From assembly GCA_016184115.1 (NCBI GenBank), contig JACPDH010000034.1:1-49922 (forward strand): a DNA stretch of 49,922 nt, read 5' to 3'. Position 1 is the stretch's first letter, and each line of letters starts with the position of its first letter. Below, piece by piece: positions 41,098 through 47,950 of this stretch. A program made the translations under genes and the position numbers. The notes beneath the pieces were generated by a model, which saw nothing but the letters and a program-made list of their open reading frames with translations, was not told the origin of the DNA and ran no database searches. This DNA is from Acidobacteriota bacterium (GTDB lineage: Bacteria; Acidobacteriota; Thermoanaerobaculia; Gp7-AA8).

Positions 41098-42413
41098 TTC
41101 TCGCGACATCGAATCGAGAAAGACCTCGCCACGCGGCGAGGTCTTTTTTCTTACACGTCGCCGCCATGGCGTTCGTGCTGTCGTGCGCATGTCGTTACGA
41201 GCCTGCGCCGGCTCGCCAACGTGGAACTTCTGGTGGCGCGCCAGCGGCCGCGGCCGTAGCGACGCGGGTCGTCGGCGCGTTCGAGGACGTTGCGCTTCCT
41301 GCAGCGTCCGGTGCGGGGCAGCCTCACGTCGCGCCGTCGGGCGTCGACGAGGCGCTCGTGTCATGGATCGAGCCGGCCGGCGAGGGGAGACACGCGCTGA
41401 AGTTTGCGAGGGTCGACCAGCGGGGCGCAGGTGAGGCGAGACTTATCGCGTCGCGCGACGACTTCTTCGTCAATTTTGCCGACTTCCCGTCGATTGTCGA
41501 CGCGAACGGTGTGCTCTTTGCCCACTGGCTGCAGAAGAGTGGCAAAGGAACCTACGCCTACGACGTGCGGCTTGCAGCGTCGCGCGATGGCGGTGCGACC
41601 TGGAGCGACTCGATCGTTGTTCACGACGACGGCGTGCTCGCCGAGCACGGCTTTGCGTCTCTCGTTCCGCTCGCGAAGCCGGGCACGATTGGCCTCGTCT
41701 GGCTCGACGGCCGGAATATGACCGGGGAAGGTGCGGGGCACGACCACGCGGGCGGCGACATGACTCTGCGGTACGCGGAAGTCGATGGGTCCCTTGCGGT
41801 GACAGGCGCCACCGAGCTTGATTCCCGCACATGCGAATGCTGCACGACGGCGATTGCGATGACGGCGACCGGCCCTCTCGTCGCGTTCCGGGATCGCACG
41901 GCGGACGAGATTCGCGACGTCGCGATCTCGCGATTCTACGCTGGGTTGTGGCATACGCCAAGCTTCATCGCCGACGGCTGGAAGATTCATGGCTGTCCTG
42001 TGAACGGACCTCAGGTCGATGCGCATGGAAACGCAGTTGCGGTTGCCTGGTTCACGATCGCGCACGAACTGCCGCGTGTGAGGCTCGCATTCTCGCGAGA
42101 CGGCGGCGCGACGTTCGGCGCTCCGATCGACGTCGCCTCGGCGAGTGCCGCCGGCTACGTCGACGTCGCGTTCGTCAGCGACGGGCAGGTCGCGATCACG
42201 TGGCTCGAAGACGACGGTGCACAGGCACGCCTGATGCTGCGAGAAGTGCTGACGGATGGAACGATGCTTCCCGTGACGACCATTGCGACCACGACGCGTG
42301 GGCGGACCGGATTTCCCCGCCTTACGGTTTCGGGAAAGTCAATCTTTGTCGTCTGGAACGAGAAAGGCGAGTCGCCGAGGATTCATCTCGCCCGCGCGAT
42401 CGTTGCGCATTAG
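41094..42413 (+). CDS. Lipoprotein with BNR/sialidase-type propeller repeats
   Basis: 439 aa. The signal FFLHVAAMAFVLSCAC has a lipobox ending in Cys about residue 31, which needs the ATG at 41094; the ATG at 41166 would leave only six residues before that Cys. Asp-box (BNR) motifs SRDGGATWSDS and SRDGGATFGAP show a beta-propeller. A conserved SRTCECCTTA segment near residue 245 holds three cysteines and HGCPVNGP follows, which could bind copper or form disulfides. Similar proteins are annotated as exo-alpha-sialidases, but the Arg triad is not apparent, so a sugar-hydrolase role is doubtful. The first 20 codons overlap the rplY terminator. The TlpA lipoprotein gene begins 25 nt after the stop. 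Confidence 0.8.
   Translation: MILATSNRERPRHAARSFFLHVAAMAFVLSCACRYEPAPARQRGTSGGAPAAAAVATRVVGAFEDVALPAASGAGQPHVAPSGVDEALVSWIEPAGEGRHALKFARVDQRGAGEARLIASRDDFFVNFADFPSIVDANGVLFAHWLQKSGKGTYAYDVRLAASRDGGATWSDSIVVHDDGVLAEHGFASLVPLAKPGTIGLVWLDGRNMTGEGAGHDHAGGDMTLRYAEVDGSLAVTGATELDSRTCECCTTAIAMTATGPLVAFRDRTADEIRDVAISRFYAGLWHTPSFIADGWKIHGCPVNGPQVDAHGNAVAVAWFTIAHELPRVRLAFSRDGGATFGAPIDVASASAAGYVDVAFVSDGQVAITWLEDDGAQARLMLREVLTDGTMLPVTTIATTTRGRTGFPRLTVSGKSIFVVWNEKGESPRIHLARAIVAH
41120..41150 (+). terminator. Rho-independent terminator after rplY, inside the next coding region
   Basis: AAGACCTCGCC-ACGC-GGCGAGGTCTT is a perfect 11-bp stem followed by TTTTC. It lies 22 nt after the rplY stop but within the signal-peptide codons of the BNR lipoprotein. 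Confidence 0.9.
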
Positions 42414-42438
42414 ACCGAACCTGGAGAGGAAATCCCGT

Positions 42439-43044
42439 ATGAAGCGCTTCGTGCTCGTCGTTGCCGTCATTGCCGCCGCGAGTGGTTGCTCGAAGAAGGA
42501 GTTGCCTTCCGTCGACACTGCGCCGCCGCCGGCCGTCGATACCGATGCGTCCGCTGGAATGGCCGACACGACAGTCACTGCCGTTGCCACAACCGGCACG
42601 AAAGAGGCAGAGGTGGCCGCGAAGCTCGCGGCTTACTCGGCGCCTCGGCTCGACGGGACGCCTTACGTCGTCGGCGAGCAGAAGGGGAAGGCGCTCCTGC
42701 TCAACGTCTGGGCAACCTGGTGCGCGCCCTGCCGCTACGAGATTCCGGAACTGAAGGCGATGCAGGCCGAGCTTGGGCCGAAGGGGCTCGAAGTCGTCGG
42801 CATCTCCGTCGATGAGAAGCCCGATAACGAACGCGCCGTTCGCGAGTTCGTCGCGGAGAAGTCGATCGAGTATCCGATCGTGCTCGACCCCGAGGGAAAG
42901 ATCCTGCTTCTTCTCGAGTCGTCGACCGTGCCGACGACCGTATTGCTCGACAAGAGCGGCACGGTCGTCTGGTATTCGGTCGGTATCGTGCAGTCGAACG
43001 ATCCTGCCCTTACCGAGGCGCTCGGTAAGGCTCTTGCGCAGTAG
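42439..43044 (+). CDS. TlpA-family thioredoxin-fold lipoprotein
   Basis: 201 aa. Lipobox AAASGC (Cys about residue 17), then a Pro/Thr/Ala linker and a thioredoxin/peroxiredoxin fold with the redox site NVWATWCAPCRYEIP (W-C-A-P-C), the cis-Pro strand STVPTTVLLDKSG and GLEVVGISVDE. The periplasmic face is expected; TlpA/ResA proteins reduce disulfides for cytochrome c or copper-centre assembly. GGAGAGGA precedes the ATG. It sits between the Cys-rich BNR lipoprotein and a glutaredoxin-like fusion, so the operon has a thiol-redox theme. Confidence 0.92.
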   Translation: MKRFVLVVAVIAAASGCSKKELPSVDTAPPPAVDTDASAGMADTTVTAVATTGTKEAEVAAKLAAYSAPRLDGTPYVVGEQKGKALLLNVWATWCAPCRYEIPELKAMQAELGPKGLEVVGISVDEKPDNERAVREFVAEKSIEYPIVLDPEGKILLLLESSTVPTTVLLDKSGTVVWYSVGIVQSNDPALTEALGKALAQ

Positions 43045-43083
43045 GCGGGATCGAGTCGGCCCGGGCGTTGGCGAGAAAGCGCG

Positions 43084-43707
43084 ATGCGAACCATCGGCGT
43101 GACGTTCTACACCCGTCCCGGATGCCATCTCTGCGACGATGCGAAGGAGTCGATGCACGTCTGGGCGGAGCAGAACGGCTTTTCGATCGACCTCCACGAG
43201 GTTAACATCGACTCCGACGACGCCGCGCACGAACGTTATTGGCTTCACATACCGGTCGGTACGATCGATGGCAGAGAAGCCTTCCGCCATCGATTCGATG
43301 CTGTGGCGTTCGCACGACTCGCGACGTTGGTGACCACGGGAGATGCGACGATGAGTGAACTCGCGAACAGGAAATGCGTGCCGTGCCGAGGAGGAGTTCC
43401 GCCGCTCGATGCTAAGGCGATCGTCACGCTTCTCGATGCGCTCGGTGGTGGGTGGAAGGCGGAGCGCGAACACCACCTTTCGAGGGAATTCCTTTTCGCA
43501 GACTTCGCGGGTGCGCTCGCGTTCGTGAACCGGATCGGCGCCGTTGCCGAAGAGGAAGGGCATCACCCCGACCTCGAGCTCGGTTGGGGACGCGTCGCGG
43601 TGAAGATCTTTACTCACGCGGTCGACGGCTTGACGGAAAGCGACTTTGTGCTGGCGGCGAAAGTCGACCGGCTGGTTGATCAGGGAAGGGAAGGGTCGGA
43701 ATCATGA
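43084..43707 (+). CDS. Fusion of a glutaredoxin-like domain and pterin-4a-carbinolamine dehydratase
   Basis: 207 aa. Residues 1-85 are a DUF836/glutaredoxin-like fold with YTRPGCHLCDDAKE (C-x2-C) and IPVGTIDGREAF near the cis-Pro position. Residues 90-200 match pterin-4a-carbinolamine dehydratase (DCoH): CVPCRGGVPPL, then the active-site histidines in EEEGHHPDLELGWGRV and KIFTHAVDGLTESDFVLA. The DCoH part would normally start at the internal ATG 43351, which has GGGAG before it, so a separate short product is possible. DCoH recycles tetrahydrobiopterin after aromatic hydroxylation or acts in other roles; no hydroxylase is nearby. It overlaps the next gene by 4 nt. Confidence 0.85.
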   Translation: MRTIGVTFYTRPGCHLCDDAKESMHVWAEQNGFSIDLHEVNIDSDDAAHERYWLHIPVGTIDGREAFRHRFDAVAFARLATLVTTGDATMSELANRKCVPCRGGVPPLDAKAIVTLLDALGGGWKAEREHHLSREFLFADFAGALAFVNRIGAVAEEEGHHPDLELGWGRVAVKIFTHAVDGLTESDFVLAAKVDRLVDQGREGSES

Positions 43708-44135
43708 AGAAGACGTTGATTTTCTGTGCTGTCTCGCTCCTGGCCGGCGTGCTGCTTGGCGGTTGGGGCATGCACGTGATCGACGGACGCGCGAAACAGA
43801 AAGCTGTCGAGGCGGCGATGGAAGAGGTGCGCACAGAACGCGACGCGCTTGCAAGGGTCACAAAGATGATGGAGCTGAGGCTTCGCATCGGCAAGGCTGC
43901 GATCGAAGCGAGCAGGCTCAACTACGGCAATGCGCGAATCGAGGCCGATCAGGTCTTCGTCGCGGCAGAGACGCTGCAGGCGCTGGTCGCAGGGACACCG
44001 GATGAGCAGGAGTTGCGGCTGATCCTCTCCCGAAAGGAGCAGCTCCTCGGTGATCTCGCGGTAGGCAATCCCGCGTCGGCTGTGGCGCTCGAGCAGATGT
44101 TCTCGGCGTCCACGGCCGCGGCGACGGCGCGCTGA
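43704..44135 (+). CDS. Membrane-anchored helical protein of unknown function
   Basis: 143 aa. A single N-terminal hydrophobic segment (about 5-24, LIFCAVSLLAGVLLGGWGM) is either a signal peptide or an anchor. The rest is helical and charged, with a heptad-like stretch VEAAMEEVRTERDALARVTK and a second helix pair around EADQVFVAAETLQALV. It reads like an anchored coiled-coil scaffold. The start ATG overlaps the stop of the fusion gene (ATGA), so they are coupled. I do not recognise the family. It is the last gene of the operon; the next gene has its own promoter. Confidence 0.7.
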   Translation: MKKTLIFCAVSLLAGVLLGGWGMHVIDGRAKQKAVEAAMEEVRTERDALARVTKMMELRLRIGKAAIEASRLNYGNARIEADQVFVAAETLQALVAGTPDEQELRLILSRKEQLLGDLAVGNPASAVALEQMFSASTAAATAR

Positions 44136-44177
44136 GCCCGGCGATCGGGCGACGGCCGGTCGCAGCGCCTGCAATCC

Positions 44178-44206
44178 TTGACGCCGAAATCAGCGTAGGT
44201 TACGCT
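44178..44206 (+). promoter_or_regulatory. sigma70 promoter for the DUF4388 gene
   Basis: TTGACG (44178-44183), a 17-nt spacer and TACGCT (44201-44206). It is the best -35/-10 pair in the window. The predicted start near 44213 leaves a leader of about 77 nt with a weak GGG-containing site. Confidence 0.75.
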
Positions 44207-44289
44207 TGCTCGCGCGTTAGCAGATTGCGAAATCTTTTGTTTTGTGAGGCATAGACGCGCTGCTTTGCGTCAGGTGCCGACCGGGTGAC

Positions 44290-45108
44290 ATGGCTTTCCA
44301 AGGCTCACTAAAAGAACTTCCACTTCCCGACATCATCCAGTTGGTGAGTGTCTCCGGAAAGACCGGCAAGTTCACTCTCGCTCAGGAGGGTGCGACCGGT
44401 TACATCTACCTGAAGAATGGGCAGATGATCCACGCGACCGTGCTCGACCTCGTCGGCGAGGAAGCCATCTACGCGCTCGCGATCTGGAATCAGGGTGAGT
44501 TTCAGTTTTCCCCTAACGAAGAAGCGCCACAGCAGACGATCTCGAAGTCGAACACGAACCTCCTGATGGAGGCGGCGCGCAGGCTCGATGAGTGGCGCGT
44601 CCTCTCGAAGAAGATCCCGTCGGTCGACGTCGTGCCGGTCCTCGTGCCGCGGCAAAACCGGCACGAGCAGATCACGCTGAACCCGCAGGAGTGGCTCATC
44701 ATCACGCAGATCGACTCGAGACGCTCGATCGCGGAGGTGGGGAAAGTCCTCCGCATGTCGGGCTTCGACGTCGCGAAGCTTCTCTACGGCCTCATCACCT
44801 CCGAGCTGGTCGACCTAAAAAAAAAACCTGAGCCCAACGGTCAGCCCATCCCCGCGGCTTCCGGAGACGGTAGTCACCTGATCGCGCTTGCCGATCAGAT
44901 TCGTGTCATCGCCGATAAATACATCGGAGAGTCGGGGGCGAAGACGGTCGACAAGCACTACCAACTGGCTGTCGACGCAATCCGTTCGGGCAAAGGCGAG
45001 ATCGGGATCCGAACGATGGTCGCGGAGTTCGAAAAGGCGACGTCGCTCCTGCGCGGGCTTGCGATGAGCGAGCAGTTTCGCCAGGAAATCGGCCGTCTAC
45101 GCCGCTGA
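44290..45108 (+). CDS. DUF4388-domain protein with an A10 tract in its coding region
   Basis: 272 aa, cytoplasmic. The N-terminal DUF4388 (PATAN-like) domain (about 1-95) has FQGSLKELPLPDIIQLVSVS and GKTGKFTLAQEGATGYIYLKNGQMIHA. A middle winged-helix-like part (about 125-175, NPQEWLIITQIDSRRSIAEV and LRMSGFDVAKLLYGLITSEL) and a helical C-terminal part (about 200-272) follow. Such proteins occur with kinases, response regulators and GTPases, but no partner is adjacent. A run of ten A (44817-44826) encodes Lys177-179 at the boundary of the middle and last domains, which is unusual in this GC-rich genome. One extra A gives LKKKT then stop. Confidence 0.85.
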   Translation: MAFQGSLKELPLPDIIQLVSVSGKTGKFTLAQEGATGYIYLKNGQMIHATVLDLVGEEAIYALAIWNQGEFQFSPNEEAPQQTISKSNTNLLMEAARRLDEWRVLSKKIPSVDVVPVLVPRQNRHEQITLNPQEWLIITQIDSRRSIAEVGKVLRMSGFDVAKLLYGLITSELVDLKKKPEPNGQPIPAASGDGSHLIALADQIRVIADKYIGESGAKTVDKHYQLAVDAIRSGKGEIGIRTMVAEFEKATSLLRGLAMSEQFRQEIGRLRR

Positions 45109-45144
45109 GGCGTCGCGCGCAATGCGCAAGGCTCACCGCTTCCG

Positions 45145-45903
45145 ATGAATCGCTCTGCATGGACGATCGAGCAGAGTGCGTTAGGGCGCATTGCGATTCC
45201 AACGCTGCTTCCCGCGGGGCTCGCCCTCTTCACGACGACGATCGATTTCCCAGGCAGGCTCGACGACGAGCGTGCGCGTGCGTTACTCGATGTGATGCGG
45301 GAGCGCTTCGGCGTCGACGCGGGGCTCGCGACGGCGACGCAGGTTCACGGCGCGGAGCTGCTGCGGATCGCGGGCTCCGAGCCTGGTTGCTGGCGTGAAG
45401 ACGGAGCGTGCGATGCGCTCGCGACACGCGAACGAAGCCAGGCGCTTGGCGTGAAGGTCGCTGACTGCCTGCCCGTCACGCTCTTCGATTCCATCGCCGG
45501 CGTGGTTGCCGGAATTCACTCCGGATGGCGCGGCGCCGCCGCAGCGATCGTTCCTTCGACGATCGAACGGTTGTCGCGCGACGACTCCTTCGATCCTTCA
45601 CGCGCCTTGGCGTTTCTCGGGCCGTCGATCCGCGTCTGCTGCTTCGAGGTTGGAGATGAAGTCGTCGAGGCACTCGCTGCTGCGGGCGGCGACGTCGCGG
45701 CGCACGTCGACCGCGCGCGTGGTCCGAAGCCTCACATCGATCTTCCCGGCCTCACGCGCCGGTTGCTTCTCGGCGCCGGCTTCGACGACCGCCGAATCGA
45801 CGATTCGGGGATCTGCACGCGTTGCGACGGCTCGATTTTTCACTCGTACCGTCGCGATGGCGCCCGCGCCGGACGAAACTTGTCGATCGCCGCGATGCGT
45901 TAG
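45145..45903 (+). CDS. pgeF: Peptidoglycan editing factor PgeF (multicopper-oxidase-like, YfiH/DUF152)
   Basis: 252 aa, the family length. The motifs are ATATQVHGAELL, KVADCLPVTLFD, GIHSGWRGAAAAI and GICTRCDGSIFHSYRRDG then AGRN, covering the H-C-H zinc/copper site of this fold. In E. coli the enzyme corrects wrongly incorporated amino acids in peptidoglycan precursors; homologues are also annotated as polyphenol oxidase or adenosine deaminase-like. No signal peptide. The ATG lies 36 nt after the DUF4388 stop, with no obvious promoter between, so co-transcription is possible. The following gene is on the opposite strand. Confidence 0.93.
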   Translation: MNRSAWTIEQSALGRIAIPTLLPAGLALFTTTIDFPGRLDDERARALLDVMRERFGVDAGLATATQVHGAELLRIAGSEPGCWREDGACDALATRERSQALGVKVADCLPVTLFDSIAGVVAGIHSGWRGAAAAIVPSTIERLSRDDSFDPSRALAFLGPSIRVCCFEVGDEVVEALAAAGGDVAAHVDRARGPKPHIDLPGLTRRLLLGAGFDDRRIDDSGICTRCDGSIFHSYRRDGARAGRNLSIAAMR

Positions 45904-45945
45904 GCATCGCCGGATCGTGGTGGTCATTGGGAGTGGGGCCGAAAA

Positions 45946-47853
45946 TCAGCCGATCGCCCGATCGTCCCGCTTCCTCGGTTCGTTCTCAGTCGCATCTTCG
46001 ATCGAGAGTCCGACCGCCTTCATGAGCGCGAGAGCGTTGCTCCTGGCGACGACTCCGTCGCGCATCCGGTAGTCGAAGACCATCCGGTCGCCTTCCATGT
46101 GGTCCTCGAAGTGGACGTTGCGGGCATTGTCGCCGAGCTCGTCGGCCATTCTCGCGAGGGCGAGGTCGTGCGTCGACACGAGCCCGATCGCGCCTCGCGC
46201 CACGAGCGTACGGATCACAGCCTGTGCGCCGATCAGCCGGTCGTGCGAGTTCGTTCCGTGGAGGACCTCGTCGAGAAGGAAGAGGACGCCCGGACCGGAG
46301 TTGGCCAGATCGACGATTTGCCGGAGGCGGAGGATCTCGGCGTAAAACTTCGACTGACCGGCGGCGAGCGAGTCGTTGATCCGAATCGATGCGCCGATGC
46401 GAAGCGGGGTGAGGCGCATCGCGGTCGCGCAGACTGGAGCTCCGGCGAGCGCGAGAGCGGCGTTGACGCCGATCGCGCGCATCATCGTGCTCTTTCCTGA
46501 CATGTTGGAGCCGCTCACGATGAGGAGACTCGCGGGCGCACCGATCGCGACGTCGTTGTCGATACGGCGCTCGTCGGGGATGAGGGGATGTCCGAGCGCC
46601 GTCGCTTCGACGAGCGGTGCGGAGTCGGCGATGAGGGGATACGTGTGCGCCGGCCGCTCGAATGCGAACGAGGCAAGCGAAAGAAGCGCCTCGAGGTCGG
46701 CCGTGGCGTCGATCCAGCGGCCGACGTCGCTTCCATACTTCGCGCGCCACGAAGCGACACGGATTGCGACGTTTGTCCGCCAGAGGAGCACGGGTGCGAT
46801 GACTGCGAAGAATGCGTTTCGCGTCGATTCGAACAACTCGACGAGACGCTCGAGCCTCGCAATGGCGCGCGAGGCCGCGATTTCGTCCGAGACGAGCGCC
46901 GCGCGAAGCGCTTCGAGCCGCGGCGCGACGAACGTCTGCGCCTCGACGATCGTCAGCAGTTGCGCGAGAACCCGCAGATCTGCGCCGGCGCGCTCGACGC
47001 CCGCGAGCGACGACGCGACGCGTGCGCGAAGGGGGAAGGCGAGGGCAGCCTGGACGATGATCAGGACGAGCAGCGGCAGATGCCCCCAGCCGAGTACCGG
47101 CCAGCGTGAAACGAACGACGCCGAAAGGCCTGGTTCGCTGAGGCCGATGAGCGAGACGACGAATGAAGGAAGCGCCAGGGCAAGTGCCGGGACGCCTGCT
47201 GCGCCGAGCAGCAGTGCGGCGCGACGGATCGCGGGAGAAAACGTAGCTCCGTCGTTCGGTGCCCATGATGCGAGTTGTGCGGCGTCGACCGAACCCTTGA
47301 CCTCGTCGCCGGCGAGCGCGACCTTCTCGCGAAGGTCGAGTGCGTCGGTAAGCTCCGCGATTGCGGCTTGCCGTTCGCGCGCCTCCTCCGCGGTCGCGGG
47401 CGATTTCAGCCATGCAGCAAGCCGCTCCTCACCCGCCGGAGTTCTGGCTGTGCATATCCTCTCGAACAGCGACGCTGCACCGAACAGGTCGAGGTCGTCA
47501 GCGTAGGGATGCGCTGGATCCGCAAACCGCTCTCCGCCATTCCCCTTACCGGGCCAGGCATCAGTCAGTCGTGCGATGCCCCAGCGATAGAGCGTGATGA
47601 GACGGGCATTCGCCGCGAGCGAATCGCGGACTCTCTGGTGGACGATGATGAGGACCACGAAGAGCGCGATCGGGGCGAGCGGAACCCAGGCTGGCGCGCC
47701 GCGGTTAATCCAGGCGATCCATGCGGCCGCGACGGCGATCGCAAAAAGGGCCAGCCGCATGTTCGAGATCGCGCGGTCCTGGGCGCGCAGGCTGTCGCCC
47801 TCATTCATCCGCGCCTCGAGGCGCGACTCGTACTCCGCTCTCGGATCTCGCAT
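45946..47853 (-). CDS. Membrane-bound MutS-like ATPase
   Basis: 635 aa. Two N-terminal helices (about 32-52 and 53-73) and two more mid-protein (about 208-233 and 253-272) mark it as an inner-membrane protein. The C-terminal ATPase is clearly MutS-like: Walker A SGSNMSGKSTMMRAIG (about 444-460), the AGQSKFYAEILRL signature and Walker B LFLLDEVLHGTNSHDRL near 521, then STHDLALA. There is no mismatch-recognition or Smr domain, so it is neither MutS nor MutS2. The family is often called 'DNA mismatch repair protein' by similarity, but its function is not established. TAAAAA preceded by TGC lies 9 nt before ATG 47853. Its promoter region is shared with the divergent GGDEF-EAL gene. Confidence 0.88.
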   Translation of the reverse strand: MRDPRAEYESRLEARMNEGDSLRAQDRAISNMRLALFAIAVAAAWIAWINRGAPAWVPLAPIALFVVLIIVHQRVRDSLAANARLITLYRWGIARLTDAWPGKGNGGERFADPAHPYADDLDLFGAASLFERICTARTPAGEERLAAWLKSPATAEEARERQAAIAELTDALDLREKVALAGDEVKGSVDAAQLASWAPNDGATFSPAIRRAALLLGAAGVPALALALPSFVVSLIGLSEPGLSASFVSRWPVLGWGHLPLLVLIIVQAALAFPLRARVASSLAGVERAGADLRVLAQLLTIVEAQTFVAPRLEALRAALVSDEIAASRAIARLERLVELFESTRNAFFAVIAPVLLWRTNVAIRVASWRAKYGSDVGRWIDATADLEALLSLASFAFERPAHTYPLIADSAPLVEATALGHPLIPDERRIDNDVAIGAPASLLIVSGSNMSGKSTMMRAIGVNAALALAGAPVCATAMRLTPLRIGASIRINDSLAAGQSKFYAEILRLRQIVDLANSGPGVLFLLDEVLHGTNSHDRLIGAQAVIRTLVARGAIGLVSTHDLALARMADELGDNARNVHFEDHMEGDRMVFDYRMRDGVVARSNALALMKAVGLSIEDATENEPRKRDDRAIG

Positions 47854-47862
47854 CGACGTGCG

Positions 47863-47871
47863 TTTTTAGCA
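47863..47871 (-). promoter_or_regulatory. Extended -10 (TGC-TAAAAA) before the MutS-like gene
   Basis: The minus-strand box ends 9 nt before ATG 47853, again with no Shine-Dalgarno, a leaderless candidate. Confidence 0.45.
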
Positions 47872-47924
47872 CGAACGACGGCATTCTTCATTACGAAGAG
47901 TCGCCGCAGTGCCCGTGGGGCTGT

Positions 47925-47930
47925 AGAATC
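47925..47930 (+). promoter_or_regulatory. -10 (TAGAAT) for the PAS-GGDEF-EAL gene
   Basis: TAGAAT ends 20 nt before ATG 47951. No -35 match; a leader of about 14 nt would lack a Shine-Dalgarno. Confidence 0.45.
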
Positions 47931-47950
47931 TCCCCACCCGGTTCTGCGCG

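Noticed and set aside
44592-44831. Alternate frame ending after the A10 run, as a gene of its own
   Set aside because: It is the +2 shadow of the DUF4388 gene; its only interest is as the end point of slippage.
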